Assembly: GCA_016717305.1 (NCBI GenBank)
Contig: JADKFY010000002.1
Coordinates: 1-64,000, forward strand
DNA: 64,000 nt
Origin: Flavobacteriales bacterium
Lineage (GTDB): Bacteria > Bacteroidota > Bacteroidia > Flavobacteriales_F > PHOS-HE28
Reading direction: 5' to 3'
How positions within the stretch are numbered: position 1 is the first letter of the stretch; every line of letters starts with the position of its first letter. Below, one piece after another: positions 35,664 through 44,528 of the stretch. Made by a program: the position numbers and the translations under genes. Below the pieces are notes generated by a model that was not told where the DNA came from, searched no databases, and saw only the letters and a program-made list of their open reading frames with translations.

Positions 35664-36173
35664 TCAACTCTTTTCCACGAGTACAACGAAACGAAAGGCG
35701 AATTCGTGCCTTTCGTCGGCAGGATGCAATTCGTTGCTCACCTCTTTCCATTGGCGGGAGTCGAGCGCGGGAAAGGTCGTGTCCCCCTCAACATCCGCCT
35801 CCACTTCGGTGAGGTAGATCCGATCTACGAGCTCCTTCTCCAATGCTTCTTTGTAGATCTGTCCACCACCGATGATGAACACTTCCGTCTCACCTGCAGT
35901 GCGGGCAAGTTCCAATGCTGCTTTGAGTGAATGGACCACCATAGCACCCGGTGCTGCGTAGTTCGAGTTGCGTGTGACGACAATATTCACCCGATCCTTC
36001 AGCGGCCTGTATTTCGGGGGAATGGTCTCGTAGTTCTTTCGTCCGGTGATCACGTGATGCCCGATCGTCGTGCGCTGAAAGAACTTCATATCGTCCGGCA
36101 AGCGCCACGGCAGATCACTGTCCCGACCAATGACGCGATTTCGTGCCATGGCAACGATGGCCGAAACGATCAT
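35664..36173 (-). CDS. folA: dihydrofolate reductase
   Basis: A 169-residue enzyme of normal size. It has MIVSAIVAMARNRVIGRDSDLPWRLPDDMKFF, with the catalytic acidic residue in LPDDMKFF and the substrate-loop Trp in LPW. The NADPH-binding segments are VITGRKNYETIP and VFIIGGGQIYKEAL, and YLTEVEADVEGDTTFP closes the fold. It reduces dihydrofolate with NADPH, regenerating tetrahydrofolate spent by thymidylate synthase, whose gene overlaps its start by four bases upstream. Confidence 0.95.
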   Translation of the reverse strand: MIVSAIVAMARNRVIGRDSDLPWRLPDDMKFFQRTTIGHHVITGRKNYETIPPKYRPLKDRVNIVVTRNSNYAAPGAMVVHSLKAALELARTAGETEVFIIGGGQIYKEALEKELVDRIYLTEVEADVEGDTTFPALDSRQWKEVSNELHPADERHEFAFRFVVLVEKS

Positions 36174-36964
36174 ACGCTAACGGCGGCTTTGATATGCGGG
36201 TGCGGATCGTAATCGGTCAGTGTGAAGTGTTCGAATTTGAAGTCGAACAGATCGGTCACTGTTGGGTCGATCTCCAATTTGGGCAGTGGACGACAGTCGC
36301 GCGTGAGTTGCAATTGTGCTTGTTCCAGATGGTCGTTGTACAAATGCACATCGCCGAAAGTGTGGATGAATTCTCCTGGCTTCAACCCGCATACCTGCGC
36401 CATCATTAAGGTCAGCAACGCGTAGCTGGCGATGTTGAAGGGAACGCCGAGGAAGGTGTCCGCACTGCGCTGGTAGAGTTGGCACGAAAGCTTTCCGTCA
36501 GCAACGTAGAACTGAAAGAGGCAATGACAGGGGGGAAGAGCCATGCGGTCCACATCGGCAGGGTTCCATGCTGTAACGATGAGGCGGCGACTGTCCGGGT
36601 TCTTCTTGATCATCTCCACCAACTTGGCGATCTGATCGATGCTCTGACCGTTGGGAGCAGGCCAGTTGCGCCACTGGTATCCGTACACAGGTCCGAGGTT
36701 GCCTTGCTCATCGGCCCACTCGTCCCAGATCTTCACACCGTTCTCTTGCAGGTAAGCGATATTCGTATCACCCTTCAAGAACCACAACAGTTCATGGATG
36801 ATGCTTTTCGTGTGCAACTTCTTCGTGGTCAGTAATGGAAATCCTTCCGCCAGATCAAAGCGCATTTGATAGCCGAAGCAGCTGAGCGTCCCGGTCCCGG
36901 TGCGATCGGTTTTCCGAGTTCCGGTATCCAAGATGTGTTTGAGAAGTTGGTGGTATTGCTGCAT
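36170..36964 (-). CDS. thyA: thymidylate synthase
   Basis: A 264-residue ThyA of standard length. It has the dUMP-binding Arg region RKTDRTGTGTLSCFG near residue 17, the catalytic Cys in LPPCHCLFQFYV, QRSADTFLGVPFNIASYALL, and the C-terminal folate-site DYDPHPHIKAAVSV. It methylates dUMP to dTMP using methylenetetrahydrofolate. The stop overlaps the folA start (ATGA), the classic thyA-folA unit. A TAATTTTG -7 element lies 23 bases upstream. Confidence 0.96.
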   Translation of the reverse strand: MQQYHQLLKHILDTGTRKTDRTGTGTLSCFGYQMRFDLAEGFPLLTTKKLHTKSIIHELLWFLKGDTNIAYLQENGVKIWDEWADEQGNLGPVYGYQWRNWPAPNGQSIDQIAKLVEMIKKNPDSRRLIVTAWNPADVDRMALPPCHCLFQFYVADGKLSCQLYQRSADTFLGVPFNIASYALLTLMMAQVCGLKPGEFIHTFGDVHLYNDHLEQAQLQLTRDCRPLPKLEIDPTVTDLFDFKFEHFTLTDYDPHPHIKAAVSV

Positions 36965-36986
36965 ACTCTCGTGTTGGTCTTCGCTG

Positions 36987-36994
36987 CAAAATTA
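36987..36994 (-). promoter_or_regulatory. -7 promoter element TAATTTTG for thyA-folA
   Basis: Read on the minus strand, TAATTTTG matches TAnnTTTG and ends 22 bases before the thyA ATG. A TTG at 37021-37023 may serve as an upstream element but is spaced a little far. Confidence 0.5.
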
Positions 36995-37119
36995 CGGACC
37001 ATGGTTGGTCCGTGGTTTGGTCAATTTTCAACAGCGCTATTCTCCGTCATTCCGGCAAACGACCCAAAATACCGTGTCAACGGCATCCTCCCCATTCCGA
37101 AAACCTGTCGCTGCCTCAC

Positions 37120-37139
37120 GGGCGGATGATCATCCGCCC
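37120..37139. repeat. 20-bp perfect palindrome beside the ClC stop codon
   Basis: GGGCGGATGATCATCCGCCC reads the same on both strands and abuts the ClC stop (37140-37142). It may act as a terminator hairpin or be a dispersed palindromic repeat. I recall similar GGGCGGAT-type palindromes between genes in other Bacteroidota, but that is from memory. Confidence 0.7.
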
Positions 37140-38618
37140 CTACAAACCGAACCCACTAACCGGCGGTTCCTCTTCTTCCGGTTTCTTCCCGAATCTATTC
37201 CCGCGCGGCGGTGTTGGCGGTGGCGGTTCCGCTGGCGGTCGATCCTCGATCGGCAATGCCTGCAGCAATCGCAATTTCATTCGCTCGTAATAACTCTTCC
37301 GGTCAATGGCCATGGCGATCAGGTAGCCGAAAGAAGCGGCATACATCAACTGGAAGATCACGCTGTGGCGATCGGTCATTTCCAGAACGAGGATCGCGCT
37401 GGTGAACGGTGACCGCGACACGCCGGTCAGGAATGCGGTCATACCTGCCAAGATCAACAGGTTGTGTTCGCTTCGGGTCGGATTGAACCATTGACCGATG
37501 TAACCGCCGATGGTTGCACCAGTGCTCAAGGCAGGTGCAAAAATGCCACCGGCACCGCCCGCGCTGAACGAGAGTATGTTCCCGAAGAAGCGCGCAGCGA
37601 TCGCTTTTGCGGAAGGATCGATCACAGGGTCGAACAAATAGGTCTCGAGCGTGTGCTTGCCGGATCCGAGTGCTGCTGTTCCGAGCATGGTCACACAACC
37701 GGCGAACAACAATCCCAAACAGAACACGAAGGTGCCTTGGCCGATCATGGAGCTCATCCCTCTGCGGAGCCGATCGGTGATCAATAGTATACGGCAAGAG
37801 AAAGCACCCATGGCACCGGCCACCACGGCGATGATCATGACCTTGTACATGAAGGAGAAGCCGACCGTGCTCACGCTGGGGTAGCCCAAAAAGAGGTAGG
37901 GTCCCAACACCCATTGCGCGGTCATTCCACTAATGATCACTGCGGTAAGAACAGCGGTGCGGAACTGTGCAATGTGCGTCTTTGTCAATTCTTCCACCGC
38001 GAAAACGATCCCGCCCAATGGCGTGTTGAAAGCAGCACTTAGCCCGGCTGCACCTCCGGTTATCATCATGACCCTGCGGCTCACTTTCGGCCAGAATGGA
38101 GGGAGGAGTTTGTGTACGATCCGGTACACGCTACCGGCGATCTGCAGGGTGGGACCCTCACGACCTATGGCACCGCCACCAAGCACCATGGCCATGCTGC
38201 TCAGGACCTTCACGATGATAATGCGCAGGTTGAGGAAGCGCCAGGATCGATCCTCCTTCTTCTCGTTCGCCACTTCGATCGCGGCCATTAACTGCGGTAT
38301 TCCGCTGCCACTGGCCATGGGTGAATACTTCTTCACCAGCCACCAAGAGAGCACGAAGCACAGAGGCGCAGCGGCGAAGATCAGATAGGGGTCCTTGTCG
38401 ATCAACCACAGATTGAACCCTTCCATTTGCTTGAAGAGCCATGCATAGCCCACGGCCACCAACGCGGTGATCATGGCTGCCACTTGGTAGGGAAGTGTCA
38501 GCAGGAAGAGATCTTTCGTGCGGTTGCCACGCAATTTCAACTGCACGAGCTCCAGCCACCCTGTTAGCCTAGCCTGGATCCGCTCTAGAAATACATACCG
38601 CTTTTGTTCTTCGGCCAT
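37140..38618 (-). CDS. ClC family chloride channel or Cl-/H+ exchanger
   Basis: A 492-residue membrane protein with the ClC signature segments: GSGIPQLMAA (helix D selectivity region), GREGPTLQIAG with the gating Glu (helix F), and GGAGGIFAPALSTGATIG (helix N, GxFxP). The gating Glu is present. The proton-side Glu of exchangers cannot be placed with certainty. It ends in a proline-rich cytoplasmic tail (PPAEPPPPTPPRG) and lacks CBS domains. A near-leaderless promoter (TACATTTG at 38637-38630) lies just upstream. Role: anion movement, perhaps for acid or osmotic stress. Confidence 0.9.
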   Translation of the reverse strand: MAEEQKRYVFLERIQARLTGWLELVQLKLRGNRTKDLFLLTLPYQVAAMITALVAVGYAWLFKQMEGFNLWLIDKDPYLIFAAAPLCFVLSWWLVKKYSPMASGSGIPQLMAAIEVANEKKEDRSWRFLNLRIIIVKVLSSMAMVLGGGAIGREGPTLQIAGSVYRIVHKLLPPFWPKVSRRVMMITGGAAGLSAAFNTPLGGIVFAVEELTKTHIAQFRTAVLTAVIISGMTAQWVLGPYLFLGYPSVSTVGFSFMYKVMIIAVVAGAMGAFSCRILLITDRLRRGMSSMIGQGTFVFCLGLLFAGCVTMLGTAALGSGKHTLETYLFDPVIDPSAKAIAARFFGNILSFSAGGAGGIFAPALSTGATIGGYIGQWFNPTRSEHNLLILAGMTAFLTGVSRSPFTSAILVLEMTDRHSVIFQLMYAASFGYLIAMAIDRKSYYERMKLRLLQALPIEDRPPAEPPPPTPPRGNRFGKKPEEEEPPVSGFGL

Positions 38619-38629
38619 GGGTCCATCGG

Positions 38630-38637
38630 CAAATGTA
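38630..38637 (-). promoter_or_regulatory. -7 promoter element TACATTTG for the ClC gene
   Basis: On the minus strand TACATTTG fits TAnnTTTG and ends 11 bases before the ATG at 38618, so the transcript would have a very short leader. Confidence 0.4.
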
Positions 38638-38762
38638 GCCGGGTCATAATGTCCATAGCGCCATTCCTGACCAATGCATCAACAACGCGAAGGGGACACG
38701 TTGGCGCTATCACCGCTGGAGATCGACCGAAATGGCTGCGAACGGAGAAGTTACGTCGCGTC

Positions 38763-40418
38763 CTATTTCCCGACCTGGTCCCGATCGACCAAGGTGTACT
38801 GGTATGTGCCTTCCCCATCGAAGGATTTCACCACGTATTTTGAGCCATTGGTCGGGTTCCGTAGCGGGCAGGGCATCATGCCGTCGGGCAATAACACTGC
38901 TGTACCTTGGTTGATCACAATTCCATTTGGATCAAGTCTGAGCATCTTGAGAACGCCGGCCTCGGCAGGAGCGGTGGTCTTGTCGTTCTTCCCCTTTCCC
39001 ACGGTGGCTTCGCTGTCTGTTTTGGACCCGGAGATCATGATCGCATCCAATCCTTTCGGGGTGTGATCATAGAGCAATGCGATCCCATTCTTGCCCACCT
39101 GCACTTCAACGCCTTCGTAGGCTCTTCCCGCGGTGGTCATGTGCGCCCGTTCCACGATGTGTTGCCATTGGATCGAATCGTTGGCCGCAACTTGCGAAAC
39201 ACGAATGTCCCCGGCCAAACGGCGCAAGGCGATGGCCCCTTCCATCGGGATCTGGAGCGCATCGTCCAAAAAGCTTTCCACCACCACTACACCGTTGTTC
39301 CAACTGGGTTGAATGTCCACGATCTCGTCTGGAACCTTGGCGATGCGTGAAACCGGCCCGCCCTTTTTTACGCCTACCTCAATGGATCCATAGGCCATCA
39401 ATTTCGTTTTATGGATCGATGCGGCACGTTGGTCCACTACTGGCGTCGGCTTCAACTTGGGGTCAAGCGGAACGAATGTCATCACCAGTCCCGGTTGTCC
39501 GGTAAGCGCGCCATAGCGCATGGCGATGGTCACTCTGCCACTGTCGCGTTGGCAGAAACGTGCGGTCGAAACAAAGTCCTTCTCCAGGAGCAGGTCGCTT
39601 ACCGTTTTCCCTTGATCCGCCAAGGTGATGAAGTGCAACTCATGGCAAAGTTTGTCCCGCATTTGTTCTTCCATTTCACAGCGGAAATTGTATGCCAGCA
39701 AGTGGATGGTGCCATCATCGGCCACGCTGATCTGGTGTATGCGGCTCTTCTCATCCACGAGGGTCAGTTCCGCAGCACCGCTCCACAGTTCCTTGAAATT
39801 CTTGTCCAGGTAGACGAACCAGAACTGTTTGAAGCCACGTGCATCGTTGGTGTAATTGTTCAGCAGAAAATGCTGCCCATCGGGCGAAGGGACGATGCGT
39901 TCGGTTTGTGCGAACTTCAATCCTTGGTTCAGCAGAACGGGATCCGGGTTGGGCCGAAAGATCAAGGAATTGGTGGGGTCGTTCACGTAGGGCAGTTCGC
40001 TCGTGGCGATCTTCCGCAAGCCGCTCAAGGTTGGGGTACCGGTTCCTTCCACCGTAGCAATGGCATAGGAGGCCGCCTTCTTTCCTTGGGCCACAAGCAA
40101 GCAGTGCAGTTTGCCATCAGACACCAACGAGGTAACGCCTTCATAGAGCAGTCCATCCAGCGCAATGTCCTTCAATAGCAACTCTTCCGAGGGCACCAAG
40201 TTGGCATCGAGCCGAACCACTTTGTGCACTTGCTCATCGTACACATGGATCACAGCGGAACCATCATCGGCAAGGACCCCATTGATCACGTTGTGCAGAT
40301 CGCCGAACATGTTCTTGCCGCTGCGCTCGAACACTTTTCCTTGTTTGATCATTGCGGCTTGGCCGAATGCGCTGGACAAACAGAACGAGAATAGGACGAC
40401 TGGAATGAAAGCGCGCAT
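38763..40418 (-). CDS. hypothetical secreted protein, probable beta-propeller
   Basis: A 551-residue protein with a signal peptide (MRAFIPVVLFSFCLSSAFGQA). The body has regularly spaced strand pairs such as SAVIHVYDEQVHKVVRLDANL, QHFLLNNYTN, and GTIHLLAYNFRCEMEE, which suggest a six- or seven-bladed propeller, but no named family is recognised. There is no T9SS CTD, so it is probably periplasmic. A GKGKNDKTTAPAE stretch near residue 480 looks like a disordered loop. The function is unknown. Confidence 0.7.
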   Translation of the reverse strand: MRAFIPVVLFSFCLSSAFGQAAMIKQGKVFERSGKNMFGDLHNVINGVLADDGSAVIHVYDEQVHKVVRLDANLVPSEELLLKDIALDGLLYEGVTSLVSDGKLHCLLVAQGKKAASYAIATVEGTGTPTLSGLRKIATSELPYVNDPTNSLIFRPNPDPVLLNQGLKFAQTERIVPSPDGQHFLLNNYTNDARGFKQFWFVYLDKNFKELWSGAAELTLVDEKSRIHQISVADDGTIHLLAYNFRCEMEEQMRDKLCHELHFITLADQGKTVSDLLLEKDFVSTARFCQRDSGRVTIAMRYGALTGQPGLVMTFVPLDPKLKPTPVVDQRAASIHKTKLMAYGSIEVGVKKGGPVSRIAKVPDEIVDIQPSWNNGVVVVESFLDDALQIPMEGAIALRRLAGDIRVSQVAANDSIQWQHIVERAHMTTAGRAYEGVEVQVGKNGIALLYDHTPKGLDAIMISGSKTDSEATVGKGKNDKTTAPAEAGVLKMLRLDPNGIVINQGTAVLLPDGMMPCPLRNPTNGSKYVVKSFDGEGTYQYTLVDRDQVGK

Positions 40419-40557
40419 GATGATCGGGAATGTTGCGGAAAGGTAAGTTGCTCATCTCCTTTGATCTGTTCGGAGATCGAATTCACTCCAATATCCCTGC
40501 GATCAATAGGCTGAACCTATCCAGTCCGATGTAGATTTACCATCAAAGCCATCAAAC

Positions 40558-42117
40558 ATGAAAGCCCTGCCACTTGTCGTTGCCTTGACCTGTGCACTCA
40601 TGGTGGGACTCGCCTTCGCGCAGGCGCCTCCCATACGCTGGCAACGGTCGTTGGGTGGTTCGAATATTGATCAGGGCAACGCTGTTCGGCAAACTTCCGA
40701 TGGTGGCTTTCTTGTTGCAGGGGAGATCAGCTCGAACAATGGGGATATAACCGAGAACTACGGCGGTGTGGATTGTTGGGTGGTGAAGCTTGATCCAGAA
40801 GGGGCGATGCTTTGGCAACGCACATATGGTGGTTCGCATGATGACCATGCGAATGACATACGAACGACCTCCGATGGTGGATCGGTGTTCGTGGGATCCA
40901 CTGTGTCCCCGGACGGTGATGTCACTGGATTGCATGGTACGAGTTTGGATATTTGGATCGTCAAGTTGGATAGTGCCGGTGCATTGGAGTGGCAGCGAGT
41001 GCTGGGCGGGAGTGGTGCGGATCTTGGCAACTCTGTGCTGGAACTAAGTGACGGCGGCTATTTGGTATCGGGATCCTCCCGTTCCGACGACGGTGATCTT
41101 ACTTCGCACAATGGCACCCTGAACCAGTACGATGCTTGGTTGATCCGCTTGGACACTACGGGTAATATTGTTTGGCAGCGCACCTATGGCGGGACTTCGG
41201 ATGAAACGATCCATGCCTTGGAACCATTGGAGAATGGCGGTTTTATCGTTGCCGGTGAAAGCTCTTCCAACGACGGAGATGTATCCGGAGCGCATGGTGG
41301 GATAGATGCTTGGGTGTTTGAAGTGGATGCCGATGGAAATTTGTTGTGGCAACGCGCTTTGGGCGGAACACTCATTGATCGAGCATTCGCAATACAACAA
41401 CTTCCCGGTGGTGGTTTCATCGTGGCCGGAGAAAGTTCTTCGAACAACGGCGACGTCTACGCGGGCCATGGCATGTCGGATGTATGGGTGGTACACATCG
41501 ATGCGATGGGTGCAGTCCTTTGGCAACGTGCATTGGGCGGTTCGGTACACGATCTGGCAAATGCAATGGAATTGACTTCGGACGGTGGTTCCTTGATCGC
41601 CGGTTTCACATATTCGAACAATGGGAACGTGGCCGGAGGTCATGGTGGAACGGACGCATGGCTGCTGAAGCTGAACGGAGAAGGCACAATGCTCTGGCAA
41701 AAGGCCATGGGCGGAACGGCCGATGACAAAGCCTTGGGCCTGATCATTACCGATGATGGTGGCTCGGTGATCGTAGGGCGGAGCAGTTCGAACAATGGTG
41801 ATGTGACGGAGAACGCAGGTTTCGCCGATGTTTGGGTGGTCCGGTTGGATGTGTTCGTAGGCATCGACGAATTTCGTGGATCACCATTATCGGTCAGTCC
41901 CAATCCAAGCAGGGGTTTGGTGCGCGTTATAGATCCGACCATGGCCAATGGCGTCAGCACGATCGTGCTTTCAGATCTTTCAGGCCGTAGGTTGCTCGAA
42001 CGTAGATGGGGCCCGACCGATCAGGTGCTGGATCTTGGAGAACAGCCTTCCGGAGTTTACGTGCTCAGCTTATTTGCTGAAGGTGTAGTATGGAATGCTC
42101 TGTTGGTACTGGAGTGA
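40558..42117 (+). CDS. T9SS type A secreted protein with about seven WQR..GGS repeats
   Basis: A 519-residue protein. The signal peptide (VALTCALMVGLAFAQ) is followed by seven tandem units of about 58 residues with the frame WQRxLGGSxxDxxxxxxxTSDGGFxVAGxSSSNNGDVxxxHGxxDxWVVxLD, fitting a closed beta-propeller. The C terminus is a type A sorting domain (LSVSPNPSRGLVRVID to GVVWNALLVLE). The repeats are similar even at nucleotide level (for example TCGAACAATGGxGAxGT recurs), pointing to recent unit duplication. A similar propeller style occurs in the protein at 28621-30390. The ligand is unknown. Confidence 0.85.
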   Translation: MKALPLVVALTCALMVGLAFAQAPPIRWQRSLGGSNIDQGNAVRQTSDGGFLVAGEISSNNGDITENYGGVDCWVVKLDPEGAMLWQRTYGGSHDDHANDIRTTSDGGSVFVGSTVSPDGDVTGLHGTSLDIWIVKLDSAGALEWQRVLGGSGADLGNSVLELSDGGYLVSGSSRSDDGDLTSHNGTLNQYDAWLIRLDTTGNIVWQRTYGGTSDETIHALEPLENGGFIVAGESSSNDGDVSGAHGGIDAWVFEVDADGNLLWQRALGGTLIDRAFAIQQLPGGGFIVAGESSSNNGDVYAGHGMSDVWVVHIDAMGAVLWQRALGGSVHDLANAMELTSDGGSLIAGFTYSNNGNVAGGHGGTDAWLLKLNGEGTMLWQKAMGGTADDKALGLIITDDGGSVIVGRSSSNNGDVTENAGFADVWVVRLDVFVGIDEFRGSPLSVSPNPSRGLVRVIDPTMANGVSTIVLSDLSGRRLLERRWGPTDQVLDLGEQPSGVYVLSLFAEGVVWNALLVLE

Positions 42118-42185
42118 ACAACGCGATCCCGTGCAATGCTCCGCATCCACGTTCTGGATCTGCAGGCATCGAAACGAACTGGATC

Positions 42186-43568
42186 TTACACCAACATCCC
42201 CACGATCGTCGCGCTCAACAGCGAAGCGAGCGTGCCGCCCAACAAGGCCCGGAAGCCGAATTCGCTGAGCCATTTCCGTTTGCTTGGTGCAAGTGAACCA
42301 ATGCCGCCGATCTGGATGCCGATGCTTGCGAAGTTGGCGAAACCGCACAGGAAATAGGTCGCCATAACGATGCTTCGTTGAAAAGCGAACGCACCATTGG
42401 CGCGCAATGTGGCAAGGCTTTCATAGCCCACGAATTCGCTGGCGATCACTTTTTCGCCGAGGAGTCTGCCGGTCAACGTGATGTCTTCACTTGCCACGCC
42501 GATCAGCCACATGATGGGGGAGAAGAGGTAGCCCAAAATGAATTCCAACGAGAGGCCTTTGAAGTTCCCGTTCGTCACTTCCGCGATCCATCCATTGATC
42601 CCCAACAGGTTCCCGAGCGAGATGAACATGTAGTTGAACATGGCGATGAAGGCGAAGAACACCAACAGCATGGCACCCACGTTCACGGCCAGTTTCAAAC
42701 CTTCCGTGGTCCCGTTGCTCATGGCATCGAGGAAGTTGGTGCCCACCTTGTCCATGGTTATTTCAACATTGGAATCGATGGGTTCGGTCTGTGGGAACAA
42801 CACTTTGGCAATGACAACCGCGCCCGGTGCGGCCATCACACTAGCGGTGAGTAGATGCTTCGCGAAGAACAACCGCAGCACGGGGTCATCGCCGCCCAGA
42901 AAACCAACGTAGGCCGCAAGCACACCGCCTGCCACTGTGGCCATGCCGGCGGTCATCACCAAGAAGATCTCGGACCGGTTCATCTTGTCCAAGTAAGCCT
43001 TCACCATCAAGGGTGCTTCGGTCTGTCCCAAGAAGATGTTGCCCGCAGTGCTCAAACTTTCAGCACCGCTCAACTTCATGGTCTTGTTCAGTGCCAACGC
43101 CAAAACGTATACTACTTTTTGGATGATCCCCAAATAGAACAGCACACTGGAAAGTGCACTGAAGAAAATGATCGTGGGCAGGATCTGTAGGGCGAAGATG
43201 AAGCCCATGCTCTTCACATCCATCAAGCCGCGAAAGAGGAATTCACTGCCGATCCGTGTAAAGTCCAACACTTTCACGAACATCTTGCCAATGATCTCGA
43301 ATGCACCTTGCACAAAGGGTACATAGAGGATCATCAACGCCAAGATCAACTGGAACGCGAGCCCGATGCCCACAACACGCCAATCCACGCTCTTACGCTT
43401 CGCACTGAAGATCCATGCGATCCCGATCACCGCGACCAAGCCCACCATTCCTCGTACTAGGCTCATCAAGGTAAAGCCGGTAAGAGGGGCTGGTGTTCCT
43501 TGCGCCATCATGGGCAAGGGCAAAAGCAACAGAAGCAATAGCAGGATACACGTGTGGGTCTTCCTCAT
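42186..43568 (-). CDS. concentrative nucleoside transporter, NupC/CNT family
   Basis: A 460-residue membrane protein. It begins with a signal-like helix (CILLLLLLLLPLPMMAQG), then the CNT core with about ten spans. Family segments include the FLFRGLMDVKSMGFIFALQILPTIIFFSAL region, LSTAGNIFLGQTEAPLMVKAYL (GQTEAP is the nucleoside-site hairpin), FLVMTAGMATVAGGVLAAYV, and ASVMAAPGAVVIAKVL. It imports nucleosides with Na+ or H+. The cleavable-looking N terminus is common in Bacteroidota homologues. No operon partner is close. Confidence 0.9.
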   Translation of the reverse strand: MRKTHTCILLLLLLLLPLPMMAQGTPAPLTGFTLMSLVRGMVGLVAVIGIAWIFSAKRKSVDWRVVGIGLAFQLILALMILYVPFVQGAFEIIGKMFVKVLDFTRIGSEFLFRGLMDVKSMGFIFALQILPTIIFFSALSSVLFYLGIIQKVVYVLALALNKTMKLSGAESLSTAGNIFLGQTEAPLMVKAYLDKMNRSEIFLVMTAGMATVAGGVLAAYVGFLGGDDPVLRLFFAKHLLTASVMAAPGAVVIAKVLFPQTEPIDSNVEITMDKVGTNFLDAMSNGTTEGLKLAVNVGAMLLVFFAFIAMFNYMFISLGNLLGINGWIAEVTNGNFKGLSLEFILGYLFSPIMWLIGVASEDITLTGRLLGEKVIASEFVGYESLATLRANGAFAFQRSIVMATYFLCGFANFASIGIQIGGIGSLAPSKRKWLSEFGFRALLGGTLASLLSATIVGMLV

Positions 43569-43801
43569 GTTCGGTGGATGGAAGGGCGAAGATGGGTCAC
43601 AGCGGCCGTAATGTGGACAATCTCTTCCAATTTGGGTTGGGAGTTGGGTCCATGGCTTCGAACCGAGTAACCCTCAACCTATTTAGTAGAGCGATCCTGG
43701 GCAACGATGTAGCCGAACTCGGCGGGGAGAAGCCTTTCCCCTCTTCTTGGGCGCTGTTCGAGCGCAGTCGAGAACGAGGGGCAGGGGTATGTCCCGTACG
43801 A

Positions 43802-44398
43802 CTAATTCGTCTGTTCCCGGCGCTTGATCTCGTCGCGCAGCTTACTGGCACCTTCGTAATCTTCGGCGTCGAGTGCCTCTTCCAATTGCTCGCGGAGTTC
43901 TTCCACGGTCATGGTGGCGGCGGGCTTCTTATCACCTCTCTTACCGGCAGGGGCATCGCCTTGCGCTTCTTCTTCGCTTTCATCACCTTCTTCCACCTTC
44001 AGGCCCGCAGCTCCAAGGATGAATTCATAGGTGAAGATGGGGCAGTCGAAGCGCAGTGCCAAGGCGATCGCATCACTGCTCCGGGCATCGATCCCCACTT
44101 CGTTGGGGCCTTGTTCCAATACCAGCTTAGCGTGGAAGATCCCTTCAACAAGATCATTGATGATCACTTCCTTCAACGAAATGTCCAACGAATCGCTCAG
44201 GTTCTTGAAAAGGTCGTGGGTAAGCGGTCTGGCAGGCTTGATGTTCTCCACTTGGATCGCAATGGCTTGTGCTTCAACACCTCCGATGATGATCGGCAGT
44301 CTGCGGTCGCCTTCCGCTTCGGAAAGGATCAACGCATAGGCACCTGCGTGGGTGTGGCTGTACGTGATCCGCAGGAAGCGCAATTCGACCTTTTCCAT
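43802..44398 (-). CDS. bifunctional nuclease family protein (DUF151) with UvrB/C motif
   Basis: A 198-residue protein. The DUF151/BFN domain covers residues 1-135: ALILSEAEGDRRLPIIIGGVEAQAIA, the RPLTHDLFKNL segment, and VGIDARSSDAIALALRFDCPIF. An acidic linker follows, then a UVR-like helix pair (TVEELREQLEEALDAEDYEGASKLRDEIKRRE), which mediates UvrB-type contacts in other proteins. Plant BFN proteins have DNase and RNase activity, but the bacterial role is unsettled. Heptamer array G lies about 50 bases upstream, between this gene and etfA. Confidence 0.87.
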   Translation of the reverse strand: MEKVELRFLRITYSHTHAGAYALILSEAEGDRRLPIIIGGVEAQAIAIQVENIKPARPLTHDLFKNLSDSLDISLKEVIINDLVEGIFHAKLVLEQGPNEVGIDARSSDAIALALRFDCPIFTYEFILGAAGLKVEEGDESEEEAQGDAPAGKRGDKKPAATMTVEELREQLEEALDAEDYEGASKLRDEIKRREQTN

Positions 44399-44446
44399 TC
44401 CTTGCTAACGGGCCGTGAAGATAGTGGGTTGGCGGGAATGGTAGAG

Positions 44447-44523
44447 GGTATTAGGTCCAGAGTACCGAGTACCGCTCACAATGTACTCGGTACCCTGTAC
44501 CCAATACTCATTACCCTGTACCC
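44447..44523 (+). repeat. heptamer array G, unit NGTACCC-like
   Basis: Eleven consecutive 7-bp units: GGTATTA, GGTCCAG, AGTACCG, AGTACCG, CTCACAA, TGTACTC, GGTACCC, TGTACCC, AATACTC, ATTACCC, TGTACCC. It lies in the gap between etfA (stop 44529) and the bifunctional nuclease start. No four-helix-bundle gene or inverted partner is near. Confidence 0.85.
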
Positions 44524-44528
44524 AAAAC

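Noticed and set aside
43733..43800. Possible terminator or repeat before the bifunctional nuclease stop (CTTTCCCCTCTTCTTGGGC to GAGGGGCAGGGG)
   Set aside because: Only loose complementarity with several mismatches; not convincing as a hairpin.
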